DNA from: CAYWFP01 sp964457365
GTDB taxonomy: Bacteria; Planctomycetota; SZUA-567
DNA: 64,000 nucleotides
NCBI GenBank assembly: GCA_964457365.1
Contig: CAYWFP010000007.1
Span: 1-64,000 of the forward strand
Direction of reading: 5' to 3'
Shown here: positions 32,358 to 41,491 of the stretch, piece after piece
How positions within the stretch are numbered: the stretch's first letter is position 1
How the letters are laid out: each line of letters starts with the position of its first letter
Made by a program: the position numbers and the translations under genes
Notes under the pieces: generated by a model
What the model saw: only the letters and a program-made list of their open reading frames with translations
Database searches by the model: none
What the model was told of the DNA's origin: nothing

Positions 32358-33179
32358 TCAGGTTGCCGGCAGCGGTTTGCGCGCGGCGAACTCCAGGTGC
32401 GCGGCGCAGCCCAGGAGCGCCTCCTCCGCGTGCAGGCTCTCCTCCAGGCGCAGCAGGACCTGGCGCCGCTGGCGGTCTTTCAGCAGTTCCTGGTAGCGGC
32501 GCAGGGGCAGCGCGGTCTTGCCGATCAGGCTCAGCAACTCGAAGCCGCGCCCGTCGACGAGGCGGCGGATATCGGCGGGGCGGAACGCCACCAGCGGGTA
32601 GCGCTCGTCCTCGGCGTCGGTGACCCAGCGGGTGCGGCCGTTCTTGAGAAAGGTCCTGAGCCCCTCGACGTCGCCGCGTTCGAGGTAATGCTTGAAGCCC
32701 GCGTAGCGGTTGTCCACCGAGAGGATGGCCACGCCGCCGGGCGCGAGGATGCGGTCGATCTCCTTGAAGGCGCGCTCGGGACGTTCGGCGCAGCCCAGCG
32801 GATCGCCCTGGCCGACGACGAAATCGTAGCGCGAGTCTGGCAGGAGCCCCATGTCGTCGACGCCGCACTTGTAGAGCTCGGGCCGCGCGGCGGGGTTCAG
32901 CTTCTCGATCTTCTTGCCGACCTGGTCGATCATCTTCTGCGAGATGTCCAGGAAATCGGTGGGATAGCCGCTCTTGAGCAGCTTCAGCCCCCAGCGGCCG
33001 GTGCCGCAGCCCAGATCGAGGCAGCGGGCGTTGTGATCGCGCGGCAGGAACTTCTTCATGTGCCGCCAGGTGATCTCGAAGACGGTCTCCCAGTACGGGT
33101 TGCCCTCGTAGATCGTGTCGTACAGCCCGGCGACGCGGTCGTAGAACTTCTCCGCGGGCGGGCGCTTACGCTTGGCCAA
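32358..33179 (-). CDS. SAM-dependent methyltransferase, class I
   Basis: This 273-residue protein has FYDRVAGLYDTIYEGNPYW, the SAM motif CLDLGCGTGRWGLKLLKSG (about residues 48-66), LDIS at motif II and GGVAILSVDNRYAG late. The substrate is unknown. The best start is a TTG at 33179 (MAKRKRPPAEK), because GGAGG lies 6 bases upstream and inside the end of the preceding gene. It closes the proS-to-methyltransferase minus-strand operon. Confidence 0.78.
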   Translation of the reverse strand: MAKRKRPPAEKFYDRVAGLYDTIYEGNPYWETVFEITWRHMKKFLPRDHNARCLDLGCGTGRWGLKLLKSGYPTDFLDISQKMIDQVGKKIEKLNPAARPELYKCGVDDMGLLPDSRYDFVVGQGDPLGCAERPERAFKEIDRILAPGGVAILSVDNRYAGFKHYLERGDVEGLRTFLKNGRTRWVTDAEDERYPLVAFRPADIRRLVDGRGFELLSLIGKTALPLRRYQELLKDRQRRQVLLRLEESLHAEEALLGCAAHLEFAARKPLPAT

Positions 33180-33181
33180 CC

Positions 33182-33565
33182 TTATCCTCCGAGAACGTGA
33201 ACCAGATAATACAGCACCGCGCCGGTCACGAGCAACGCCGTCAGCAGCCGCCCGATCAGGTCCCAGACCGAGCGGAAGCGCCAGCGCGACTGCACCAGCA
33301 TGCCGGCCAGCCACAGCAGCAGCCAGCCCGAGAAAAGATGCGCGACCCAGCCGAGATCGGTGGTGACGTAGTCGGTCGCGAAGATCCAGTGGAAGAGCTG
33401 GCGCAGCAGCAGCGGCATGGCGTTGAAGACGAAGTAGAGGAAGACCACCGGCTGTTGCAGCCGGGGCGGCACCATGAGCTCAAGCGGCAGATACAAGAGC
33501 GCGCCGAGGATGGCGTAGACGAGGCAGAAGAGCGTCCACCAGAGGTAGATTCCGCGCCGGGACAT
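33182..33565 (-). CDS. Small integral membrane protein
   Basis: This 127-residue protein starts MSRRGIYLWWTLFCLVYAIL and has four hydrophobic segments. No signal peptide, cysteine motif or family is recognised. The ATG overlaps the bioF stop (TGATG), so it is translated with bioF. Trp/Phe-rich helices near HWIFATDYVTTDLGW may face a lipid or porphyrin-like ligand, which is speculation. Confidence 0.6.
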   Translation of the reverse strand: MSRRGIYLWWTLFCLVYAILGALLYLPLELMVPPRLQQPVVFLYFVFNAMPLLLRQLFHWIFATDYVTTDLGWVAHLFSGWLLLWLAGMLVQSRWRFRSVWDLIGRLLTALLVTGAVLYYLVHVLGG

Positions 33566-34719
33566 CAGCCGAGCTCCGCGAGACGCGCGCACACGCGTTC
33601 GGCGGCGCGGGCGATCTCGTCTTCGCTATGGGTGGCCATGACCGAGAGGCGCAGGCGGCTGGTCGGCACCGTCGGCGGGCGGATGGCCGGCGCGAGAATG
33701 CCGTCGCCACGCAAAGCGTCGGACAGGGCCAGCGCCGCGCGGGCATCGCCGACCGGGACGGGGACGATCGGCGTCGGATCGTCGGACACGCAGACGCCGC
33801 CGGCGCGGAGCAGCGCGCGCAGCTCCCGCGCGCGGGCGTGCAGTCGTTCCCGGCGCCAGCTCTCCTCGCGCATCACCGCCAGCGCCGCCAGCGCCGCCGC
33901 CGCCGCCGCGGGAGGCAGGGCGGTGGTGAAGATGCCGCTGCGGCCGCGACTCAGCACCAGCTCGCACAGATTCCGCGAGCCGACGACGAAGCCGCCGATG
34001 CCGCCGAGGGCCTTGGAGAGGGTGCCCGCGCGCGCGTCGACTTCGTCGTGCAGGCGCAGCCTCTCGGTCAGTCCCGCGCCGGTCTCTCCGAGGACGCCGG
34101 TGGCGTGGGCCTCGTCGACCAGCAGCAGCGCCTCGCGCTCGGCGCAGAGCGCGCCGATCTCGCGCAGCGGGGCCAGGTCGCCGTCCATGCTGAAGACCGC
34201 GTCGACGATCACCAGCACCCGGCCCGGGGCGCCGGCCAGCAGCCGCGCGAGCTTGTCGAGATTGCCGTGCGGAAAGACGCGGACCCTGGCGCCGCTCAGG
34301 CGCGCGCCGTCGATGATGCTGGCGTGGTCGAGCTTGTCGAGGACGACCGTATCGCCGCGCCCGGCCAGCGCGCCGAGGAGGCCGAGGTTAGCCTGGTAGC
34401 CGGTGGGGAAGAGCACGCAGCTCTCGGCCCGTTCGAAGGCGGCGAGTTCGTCGCGCAGCCGCGCGTGCACGGCGGTGAAGCCGCTGACCAGTTGCGCCGC
34501 GCCCGCGCCCCAGCCCCAGGTCTTCAGCGCCTCGGTCGCGGCGGCGACGACGCGCGGATGCGCGGCCAGATCGAGATAATTGTTGCTGGCGAAATTCAGC
34601 AGCGTGCGCCCGCCGATTTCCGCGCGCGGCCCGGCCGGACCGTCCAGGGCGCGCAGGCGGCGGCGCAGATTCGACTCGTCCAGCTCATGCAGGGTTTCGG
34701 CCAGCCACGCGCGGGTCAC
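33565..34719 (-). CDS. bioF: 8-amino-7-oxononanoate synthase-like alpha-oxoamine synthase
   Basis: This 384-residue PLP enzyme begins at a GTG (34719) preceded by AAGGGG and lying in the end of the upstream gene. Signatures: NFASNNYLDLAAHPRVV, WGWGAGAAQLVSG, DKLDHASIIDGARLSG, LLLVDEAHATGVLG, and the PLP Lys in AGTLSKALGGIGGFVVGS (about residue 240). It should condense pimeloyl-ACP/CoA with alanine in biotin synthesis, but without bioA, bioB or bioD nearby a related role such as 2-amino-3-ketobutyrate or sphingoid-base synthesis is possible. Confidence 0.83.
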   Translation of the reverse strand: MTRAWLAETLHELDESNLRRRLRALDGPAGPRAEIGGRTLLNFASNNYLDLAAHPRVVAAATEALKTWGWGAGAAQLVSGFTAVHARLRDELAAFERAESCVLFPTGYQANLGLLGALAGRGDTVVLDKLDHASIIDGARLSGARVRVFPHGNLDKLARLLAGAPGRVLVIVDAVFSMDGDLAPLREIGALCAEREALLLVDEAHATGVLGETGAGLTERLRLHDEVDARAGTLSKALGGIGGFVVGSRNLCELVLSRGRSGIFTTALPPAAAAAALAALAVMREESWRRERLHARARELRALLRAGGVCVSDDPTPIVPVPVGDARAALALSDALRGDGILAPAIRPPTVPTSRLRLSVMATHSEDEIARAAERVCARLAELG

Positions 34720-35138
34720 GTCATCCCCTTGCGCCGGGCGTGGCAGAAGACCAGCGCGGCCAGCAGCGAGAGAAAGGCGAGGACGTAGTAGGTCGTCACC
34801 ACCCGGCCGATGTCGTCCTCCGAGGGGGTGCGCTGCTTGAGCGCGTGCAACTCCGCGAGCCAGCGGTCGGTGCGTTCCTTCATCGCGGCGGGAAGTCGCC
34901 GGATCTCCATCTCGCTCATCTTTCCCAGCTCGACCGGATCGGGCATCAACCCCTGCTCGGCCAGCTCCTCGGCGAGCTTGCCGTGCGCGGCCTGTTGCTT
35001 CAGCCCTAGGGCCTGCCGCTTGCGCATGCGCGGGCCGGCGGTGGCGCCGAGGACGAGGAAGAGCGCCATCAGCAGCAGGCAGACCGCCGGCGCGAGGTTG
35101 GCCCGCCAGCAGGAGGCGTCGCACCGGTTGTCGTTCAT
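34716..35138 (-). CDS. Two-pass membrane protein of unknown function
   Basis: This 140-residue protein has a Cys-containing N-terminus (MNDNRCDASCWRANLAPAVC), a membrane helix (VCLLLMALFLVLGA), a helical charged middle (KLAEELAEQGLMPDPVELGK and on) and a second helix (YYVLAFLSLLAALVFC). The two helices at the ends with a polar domain between suggest a hairpin topology. No family is recognised. Its stop overlaps the bioF start. Confidence 0.55.
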   Translation of the reverse strand: MNDNRCDASCWRANLAPAVCLLLMALFLVLGATAGPRMRKRQALGLKQQAAHGKLAEELAEQGLMPDPVELGKMSEMEIRRLPAAMKERTDRWLAELHALKQRTPSEDDIGRVVTTYYVLAFLSLLAALVFCHARRKGMT

Positions 35139-35154
35139 GCCGTCTCCGGAAGGT

Positions 35155-36483
35155 TCAACGCGGGCGTTCGGTCTTGCGCACGTAACTGCGGTGGATCACC
35201 GCGTCGAGTAACTCGGGATCGCGTGTCTCGTAAAGAAAAACGTCGGCGCTCTCGAAGGTGACCCAACGCGTCAGCGGCGGCAGGTCGAGGTAGCGGGCGG
35301 CGCCTTTCTCGGCATTCTTCAACAACTTCCGCAGCGCCTCGGTCGGTGGCGGCTTCAGTATCTCCTTCATCCCGGCGGCCACGGCTTCGACCGCCGCGGC
35401 GCGGATCAGGCGCGGCCAGAATTTGGCGAACAGGCGTTCGTCGCCGTAGAAATCGGCGGCCTGGAAGACGCCGTTGACGTAATAGGCCATGCCGATGGCG
35501 TCGGCGGGCGGGGCATCCTCGAACGCTTTCAAATAGGGGCGAATCGCCTTCTCGACCGCGTCGCTTTCGAGCGTCAGTTGCAGGCTCGAACCGGAGGCGA
35601 GCTTGTTCGTGTCCAGTCCGGCGTTGAGCGTCAGCTTCTCCTGCAGTCCCGTCACCGCGCTCCAGACCGTCTTCTGATCGCGCTCCGCGCGCACGGCGTT
35701 GAGCAGCGGCGGAAGGTTCGCTGTCGATGTGCTGGCGCCGAACAGGTCTTCCGGTTCGTTCCCGCGCACGGCCCAGCGCCCGTGCTCCACCGAGAAGACC
35801 CGGATCGGCACACGGCCGGACTTGGGCGGCAGGACCACGTCGAAGGCGGCGATGCGGTCGGCCTTGCCGGACTTGAAGACGTCTCCGGACTGGACGAGGA
35901 CCGATTCCTTGTCGGAAACGTTCTCGACGACGAGCTTGTCGGTTTCGCCGATTTCGTGTGCTACCAGCAGATCGCGCGCCAGGGCTTCGCCCAGAATCAG
36001 AAGCCCGTAGTCGACCCTGATGTCGGCCTTGTTGAAAAAGAAGACAGCGAGGTTCTTGCCGGCACGTGGCTCGGAGAGGGCGTAATCGATCGGCGCGAAG
36101 CCCCGGTTCATCTCCGGCGGCAGCGGCGTATCCTCCGTCAGCGCCTGCCGCGGCAGATCCTTGACCACCGGCACAACTCCCGGTTCGGCCCAGTCGGGCG
36201 CTTCTTCCGAAGGGCGGTTCGCGGGATCCTGCGCGTCCGCTTCGGCCGTCGCGGGCTTGTCCGTCTTCTTCGGCTTCCCGGTCTCGGCGGCGGGCTTTCC
36301 GTCGACGTCCTTCTCGAGCCGTGCGGCCGGGCCCTCGCCGCGCTGTTCGGCCCGGGCCGGGTCGTGCCGCAGCCGCGCCGGCTCCGCGCCGGAGCCGGCC
36401 GGTTCGCCGCCGTGGCGCCCGGCGAAGTAAGCCGCGCCCACGAGGATCGCGATCACCAGAACACGCCGTACGATCATCTCCAT
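35155..36483 (-). CDS. Exported ARPP-1 domain protein
   Basis: This 442-residue protein has an N-terminal anchor or signal (MEMIVRRVLVIAILVGAAYF), a long disordered Lys/Ala/Pro/Glu linker (about residues 25-100) and a conserved domain with NVSDKESVLVQSGDVFKSGK, AAFDVVLPPKSGRVPIRVFS and VEHGRWAVRG. This is the core pattern of the ARPP-1 family, found with phosphatase or rhodanese genes, whose biochemistry is unknown. AAGGAG lies 8 bases before the ATG. It follows proS by 40 bases. Confidence 0.72.
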   Translation of the reverse strand: MEMIVRRVLVIAILVGAAYFAGRHGGEPAGSGAEPARLRHDPARAEQRGEGPAARLEKDVDGKPAAETGKPKKTDKPATAEADAQDPANRPSEEAPDWAEPGVVPVVKDLPRQALTEDTPLPPEMNRGFAPIDYALSEPRAGKNLAVFFFNKADIRVDYGLLILGEALARDLLVAHEIGETDKLVVENVSDKESVLVQSGDVFKSGKADRIAAFDVVLPPKSGRVPIRVFSVEHGRWAVRGNEPEDLFGASTSTANLPPLLNAVRAERDQKTVWSAVTGLQEKLTLNAGLDTNKLASGSSLQLTLESDAVEKAIRPYLKAFEDAPPADAIGMAYYVNGVFQAADFYGDERLFAKFWPRLIRAAAVEAVAAGMKEILKPPPTEALRKLLKNAEKGAARYLDLPPLTRWVTFESADVFLYETRDPELLDAVIHRSYVRKTERPR

Positions 36484-36523
36484 TCCGGTTTCTCCTTCAC
36501 GAGCAGGATGAAGCAATCCCGAG

Positions 36524-38123
36524 TCAATACGCCTTGGCGAAGACCACCCGTCCCGGCGAGGGTTTGTCGCAGACCAGGCACGCCCCGCCGCCGGACGCTT
36601 CGCGATCGAAGAGGATGCAGCGCAGCGTCACCCTGGTCTCGTCCTTGATCTTCTCCTCGCAGGCGGCTTCGCCGCACCAGTGCGCGAGGGCGAAGCCGCC
36701 GTGGCCCTCGGGCTTCTCCGCGTTCTTCGGCGCGAACCAGGCCTTGAACGCCGCGTAGTCGTCGAAGTCGCGGGTATGCTCTGCGCGGAAGGCCATGGCC
36801 CGCGCGAGCAGTCCGTCCTGGATCTCGGCGAGGATGTCGCCGACGCGGCCGACGAAGTCCTCGCGCTTGAGGCTGGTCTTGTCCTTGGGCTCCCTGTCCC
36901 GGCGGCCGAGGAAGACGCCGTTCTGCTTGATGTCCCGGGGGCCGACCTCGACGCGCAACGGGATGCCTTTTTTGATCCAGTCCCAGTTCTTCTCGCCCGC
37001 GTTCAGCTCGCGCGTGTCCAGGATCACCTCGACCGGGCGCCCGTCGTACTGCCGCGTCGCCAGTTCATCCCGCAGGGACTCGCAGTAGGGCAGCACCGCG
37101 CCGCGCTCGTCGTCGTTGCGGATAATGGGCAGGATCACCGCGTGCGCGGGGGAGAGCCGCGGCGGCATGACCATGCCGTTGTCGTCCGCGTGGGTCATCA
37201 GCAGCCCGCCGATGAGGCGGGTGGAGACGCCCCACGAGGTGGTCCAGCCGTATTCGAGCTCTCCTGCGCGCGACTGGAACCGGATGCCCGAAGCCTTGGC
37301 GAAGTTCTGGCCCAGAAAGTGCGAGGTGCCCGCCTGCAACGCCTTGCGGTCGCCCATCAGCGCCTCGATGCAGAGGGTCGCCACCGCGCCGGGGAAGCGC
37401 TCGCTCGCGGACTTCTCGCCGGTCAGCACCGGCATGGCCATGTATTCCTCGGCGAAGGTCTTGTAGACCTGCAGCATCCTGCGCGTCTCCTCCCACGCCT
37501 CGGCCTCGGTCTCGTGGACGGTGTGGCCTTCCTGCCAGAGGAACTCGGCGGTGCGCAGGAACAGTCGCGTGCGCATCTCCCAGCGGACGACGTTGGCCCA
37601 CTGGTTGATCAGCACCGGCAGGTCGCGGTAACTCTGCACCCACTTGGCGTAGGTGGCGCCGATGATGGTCTCGGAGGTCGGCCGGACCACCAGCGGCTCC
37701 TCGAGCTCCCCGGCGGGGACGAGGCCGTCGGGGCCTTCCTCGAGGCGGTGGTGGGTGACCACGGCGCATTCCTTGGCGAAGCCCTCGACGTGCTCGGCCT
37801 CCNNNNNNNNNNTCGCCAGTTCGGTGCTTTTTTCCACCAGGCAGTCGCACAGGCAATCGGCCATATGGCTCGGCCTCCTTCTCCAGGAAGCTCTTGGGAA
37901 TGAAGAGCGGAAAGTACGCGTTCTGGTGCCCGGTGGCCTTGAACATGGCGTCGAGTTCGCGCTTCATGTTCTCCCACAGGGAATACCCCCACGGGCGGAT
38001 GACCATGCAGCCGCGCACGGGGGAGGTTTCGGCCAGCTCGGCCGCGCGTACGACCTGCTGGTACCATTCGGCGTAGTCTTCCTCCCGCGTGGGGGTGATG
38101 GCGGTCCTGGCGCTCTTGGCCAC
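36524..38123 (-). CDS. proS: Prolyl-tRNA synthetase, archaeal/eukaryal type, split by a scaffold gap
   Basis: The N-terminal part (38123 to 37869; MAKSARTAITPTREEDYAEW, then GYSLWENMKRELDAMFKATG and NAYFPLFIPKSFLEKEAE) and the C-terminal part (37802 to 36524; EAEHVEGFAKECAVVTHHRL, motif 2 QWANVVRWEMRTRLFLRTAEF, LLMTHADDNGMVMPPRLSP) are both intact. Between them are 10 N and 56 bases of unrelated sequence, flanked by the 10-base repeat CTCGGCCTCC. Removing one repeat plus the insert (76 bases) restores one frame of 507 residues. The C-terminal Cys-rich zinc domain (CGEAACEE, CILFD, CLVCDKPS) marks the archaeal-type enzyme. It has a promoter at 38165-38193. Confidence 0.92.
37803..37868. other. 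Scaffold gap plus 56-base foreign tail inside proS
   Basis: N at 37803-37812, then 56 bases that break the proS frame. The same 10 bases, CTCGGCCTCC, stand at 37793-37802 and 37869-37878, so two contig ends overlap by 10 bases and one of them carries an erroneous tail. The tail translates on the minus strand to a Cys-rich ADCLCDCLVEKSTELA that I do not recognise. Confidence 0.8.
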
Positions 38124-38164
38124 GCGTCTTCCTCCGGACGTGAATCGAGTGAGGGAAAACAGTA

Positions 38165-38193
38165 AGTTTACCGCCGCGGACCGCGGGCGTCAA
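38165..38193 (-). promoter_or_regulatory. Promoter of the proS operon
   Basis: Minus strand TTGACG (38188-38193), 17-base spacer, TAAACT (38165-38170), about 42 bases before the proS start. It is divergent from the plus-strand promoter whose -35 lies 11 bases further on. A CCCGCGG palindrome (38181-38203) lies between the two. Confidence 0.6.
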
Positions 38194-38204
38194 GCACCCG
38201 CGGC

Positions 38205-38233
38205 TTGACCTGTCCGCGCGCGAAGGGTATGAT
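38205..38233 (+). promoter_or_regulatory. Promoter of the 38295 gene
   Basis: TTGACC (38205-38210), 17-base spacer, TATGAT (38228-38233). One mismatch in each box, 61 bases before the start codon. Confidence 0.72.
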
Positions 38234-38294
38234 GAAGTCGGACTTGCCGCATAACCGGCAAAGCGCCAGGATCCTGCCGACGGGAATCGTGCTC

Positions 38295-40634
38295 ATGGCC
38301 AAGAAAGAGGAAGGCTCTTCCACCCGCCGCCGCCGCGTCGAGGCGTTCAAGGAGATGTGGGCGCCGCGCAAGCCCGCGCCCGAGGAAGCCGCCGCCGCGG
38401 CGGAAGAGCCGCCTGCCGAACTGCCCGAAGACGAAGCGCCGGAGCTCGACGAACTGCCGGACGAGGCGGAGGAAGAAGCCCTTCCCGCAGAGGACGAGCC
38501 GGCGGTCGAAGACAAGCCGCTCGAAGCCTCCTCCGCGGACGACCTGCCGGTGGTGGACGAGGATTCGGACCTCCTCGACGAGGACGGGATCCTGCTCGAG
38601 GAGATGCTGGCGGAGAATGCGGAAGAATCCGTCGACGAGGAAGCGTCGCCGGAGACGGAGATGACCGAACAGGAAGAGAATTCCTCCGTCGCGGTGCCGG
38701 AAGCGGCCACGTTGCCCCCGGAGCCGGCGAGTCCGGTCGAGCCGTCCGGGGCGTCGCCGGTGCCCGCGCCGAAGGCCGCGCCCGAACCGCTATCCCAGTC
38801 GCCTACCGAACCGCCGCCGGCGAGACGCGTGTCGGAGGCGCCGTCATCGGAGACCGGCGTTCCCGCCGGGACCGAACCGAAAGCCGCGGCGACCGCGAAG
38901 GCCAGGCCGCCGAAACTGCAGAAGGCGCCGAAGCCGAAGAAGGACAAGCTCGGCGAGATCAAGTGCCCGGCGTGCCAGGCCAAGATCAAGGTGCCCGCGC
39001 GCCTTCTGGGCAAGAGCGGCAAGTGTCCCACCTGCGAAGCGCAGATCACCTTGGGCGAGAAGCCCGGCCGCGGCCGCTATCGCGTCGCCTGCGAGGCGTG
39101 CGCGGCACTCCTGACGGTGCCGGCGAAGGTACTCGGCACCGATATCAAGTGTCCCAAGTGCGGCGAGCAGACTCCGGTCACTCGCGGCAAAGCCATGCGC
39201 ATCGACACCGACGAGGCGTTGAAGCTGCGCAAGGAGACCCGGCAGGTACGCCAGCCCAAGATCGCCTCGCGCGCGGCGCACCTGGCGTGGGCGGACATGG
39301 AGGAGGCCCGGCGCGACAGCTACTGGGTGGCGCAGTGGAAGGCGTTGATCTATCCCTTCGAGGCCATCGGCGCGCTGATCTTTTTCGTCCTCGGCGTGCC
39401 GGTGACGGTGGCGCTGGCCGAGACGTTCTCGAAGAAGCTGCTGGAGATCCTCGGCGGGCATTTCCCGGGCGAGGGTCCACGGTACTACATTTCGGCGCTG
39501 GTGGTGGGCGTGGCGCTCTTCGCGGTGCTCTCGATGGTCAGCTTCTTCTCCAGTTTCATCTTCGCCCTCGTGCGCGTTTCGGCCGAGGGGCGCACCGCCT
39601 CGCCGATCATCGAGGGGATGAATCACCGCAGCAATCTCACCGCCGTCTGCGTCTGGATCCTCGGGTACTTCGGCCCGGCCATCCTGGTGGGGGTGCTCAT
39701 GGCGGGCGAGGACGAATTCTTCGTCTGGCATCCGTTCGTCATCGCGCTGCTGGGGTTCGGCATGCTCTTCGCCCCGATGGGCCTGCTGTGTTCGGCCACC
39801 GTCAGCGCCATCGACGGGCTGAACCCGGTGCACGTCTTCCCGGCCATCGGCGCGATCTTCAAGGAGTACGCCTATATGCTGCTGGTGCTGATCGTCGGCA
39901 CCGGGCTCTTCGTGGCGCTGGGCATCTGGGTCGGGGCCCAGGCGAGCGTGATGATGAACACCGAGCACGGCAACCTGGTCCTCGGAGGCCTGCTGCGGGT
40001 GGTCAGCGGGCTGCTGCTGCTGTTCCCGTTCGTCATCGGCACGCGCTGCGTGGGGCTGCTGCTGCGCTACCACGGCAACCGCCTCCCGTTCGCCTTCGAC
40101 GTGCACGCCGAGGACAAGGCGACGATGCTGCCGCTGCTGCTGGCCATCGTGGGGGTGATCCTGCTCTTTGTGCCGCTGCATCGCGAGGCCTTCGCCTACG
40201 CCAAGGCCGGCGGCGTCTCTAACATCGCCTGGCGACAGATCCAGGACATCAAGATGCGGCTGATCAAGGAGGGCGAGACACGCTACCCGCGCGACTACGA
40301 GGAACTGGAGAAATACGTCGGGCAGGCGCAACTGGTCAACCCGGTCTACCCGGACACGTACCCCTTCTATCGGCTCATCCCGATCAGCCAGCGAAAGGCC
40401 TCGGAGTATCCGAAGCTGATCTGGATCTACACCCCCGAGCCGGTGGACCCGGAGAAGAAGCGGCATTACCTGCTGCTGGCGACGGGGACGCCGCGGAAGT
40501 TCACGCCCGAGGCGCTGGACAAGTATCTCAAGATGCAGAAGGCGTTCGACGACGAGGTCGACCCGGATATCAAGATGAGCTACTACAAGCGTATGAGCGG
40601 CATCGAGACGCAGCAGATCCTCTCGACCAATTGA
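38295..40634 (+). CDS. Large acidic-linker, double zinc-ribbon, multi-pass membrane protein
   Basis: This 779-residue protein has a basic N-terminus (MAKKEEGSSTRRRRVEAFKE), a very acidic, Pro/Glu-rich disordered stretch (about residues 28-205), two zinc ribbons (KCPACQAKIKVPARLL...CPTCEAQI at about 217-243 and ACEACAALLTVPAKVL...CPKCGEQTP at about 256-292), and a membrane domain with seven to eight helices from about residue 355. A conserved-looking soluble C-terminus (RQIQDIKMRLIKEGETRYPR onwards) follows. The DUF4013/Yip1-like membrane layout is typical of planctomycete-group proteins of unknown role. The start could also be an in-frame GTG just upstream; ribosome-site support is weak. Confidence 0.72.
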   Translation: MAKKEEGSSTRRRRVEAFKEMWAPRKPAPEEAAAAAEEPPAELPEDEAPELDELPDEAEEEALPAEDEPAVEDKPLEASSADDLPVVDEDSDLLDEDGILLEEMLAENAEESVDEEASPETEMTEQEENSSVAVPEAATLPPEPASPVEPSGASPVPAPKAAPEPLSQSPTEPPPARRVSEAPSSETGVPAGTEPKAAATAKARPPKLQKAPKPKKDKLGEIKCPACQAKIKVPARLLGKSGKCPTCEAQITLGEKPGRGRYRVACEACAALLTVPAKVLGTDIKCPKCGEQTPVTRGKAMRIDTDEALKLRKETRQVRQPKIASRAAHLAWADMEEARRDSYWVAQWKALIYPFEAIGALIFFVLGVPVTVALAETFSKKLLEILGGHFPGEGPRYYISALVVGVALFAVLSMVSFFSSFIFALVRVSAEGRTASPIIEGMNHRSNLTAVCVWILGYFGPAILVGVLMAGEDEFFVWHPFVIALLGFGMLFAPMGLLCSATVSAIDGLNPVHVFPAIGAIFKEYAYMLLVLIVGTGLFVALGIWVGAQASVMMNTEHGNLVLGGLLRVVSGLLLLFPFVIGTRCVGLLLRYHGNRLPFAFDVHAEDKATMLPLLLAIVGVILLFVPLHREAFAYAKAGGVSNIAWRQIQDIKMRLIKEGETRYPRDYEELEKYVGQAQLVNPVYPDTYPFYRLIPISQRKASEYPKLIWIYTPEPVDPEKKRHYLLLATGTPRKFTPEALDKYLKMQKAFDDEVDPDIKMSYYKRMSGIETQQILSTN

Positions 40635-40647
40635 GACGGAGGCGGGA

Positions 40648-41064
40648 ATGAAGAGCCTGACGCGCGAGGTGTGGATGAACGTGCCGGCGCGGCGGAAGAT
40701 CGTCTCGCTGCACGCGGAGGTGGAGACGGCGGTGCGCGAGAGCGGCGTGCGCGAGGGCATGGTTCTGGTGAACGCCATGCACATCACCGCCTCGGTCTTC
40801 ATCAACGACAACGAGCCGGGGCTGCACGGCGATTACGAGAAGTGGCTGGAAGAACTGGCCCCGGAGAAGCCGCACAGTCAATACGCTCACAACGGCTACG
40901 AGGACAACGCCGACGCGCACCTCAAGCGCCAGGTGATGGGGCGGGAGGTGGTCGTGGCCATCACCGACGGCGCGCTGCACCTGGGGCCGTGGGAGCATAT
41001 CTTCTACTACGAATTCGACGGCAAGCGGAAGAAGCGGGTGCTGATCAAGGTCATCGGGGAGTAG
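40648..41064 (+). CDS. YjbQ/UPF0047 family protein
   Basis: This 138-residue protein matches the secondary thiamine-phosphate synthase (UPF0047) family: VREGMVLVNAMHITASVFIN, NDNEPGLHGDYEKWLEELAP, NGYEDNADAHLKRQVMG, DGALHLGPWEHIFYYEFDG. The conserved His, Asn and Asp positions are present and the length is normal. The physiological role of the family is unsettled; low thiamine-phosphate synthase activity has been reported for members. GGAGG precedes the ATG. Confidence 0.92.
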   Translation: MKSLTREVWMNVPARRKIVSLHAEVETAVRESGVREGMVLVNAMHITASVFINDNEPGLHGDYEKWLEELAPEKPHSQYAHNGYEDNADAHLKRQVMGREVVVAITDGALHLGPWEHIFYYEFDGKRKKRVLIKVIGE

Positions 41065-41076
41065 CGGGAACGCGCC

Positions 41077-41416
41077 ATGGAAGAGTTCCTCTTCGCCGCG
41101 ACGCTGCGGTTTCTGGTGCTCATGAACCCGGTGAGCAAGATCTTCATCCTCAGGACCCGTTAAGCAATAATTTCAGAAATCCCGATCTTATTGCTTAACG
41201 GGTCCTCAGCACCTGCGGGCTCGGGCGGCCACCGCGCCGGCGCTGGCGCTGGCGATCAACCTGGTGCTGATGCTGCTGGCGCCGCTGATCTCACGGGCGC
41301 TGCTGCGCTACAACATCCTCGGCGCGCTGATCCGCATCACCGGCCTGGTGGTCATGGCCATCGCCGTGCAGATGATGCTCAACGGTCTCTCCGCCCGGTG
41401 GCCCACGGCGCGATAG
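41077..41416 (+). pseudogene. marC-family membrane protein gene with missing middle and inserted palindromic element
   Basis: The ATG at 41077 opens MEEFLFAATLRFLVLMNPVS, the MarC first membrane segment with its MNPVSKIFIL. After 25 codons the frame meets the 53-bp palindromic element and a TAA within it. Past the element, in another frame, ALALAINLVLMLLAPLISRA-LLRY and IRITGLVVMAIAVQMMLNGL are the usual MarC C-terminus, ending at 41416. About 110 residues of the normal 200 are missing and removing the element does not restore the frame. The gene is therefore dead by deletion plus insertion, or this spot is misassembled. Confidence 0.8.
41150..41208. mobile_element. 53-bp palindromic MITE-like element, copy 2, with TCA duplication
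   Basis: Spans 41153-41205 and is identical base for base to copy 1 at 2224-2276, in the same orientation. It is flanked by direct TCA at 41150-41152 and 41206-41208 within a reconstructed CTCAG target. It interrupts the marC remnant and brings a stop codon into frame. Confidence 0.78.
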
Positions 41417-41491
41417 CCTCGTGCCGCCGCGGTTTTCGCTTGTGAAGCGCGGCGCTTTCGGGGTATGACGGCGCGTGCGAGGGAGGGACGC

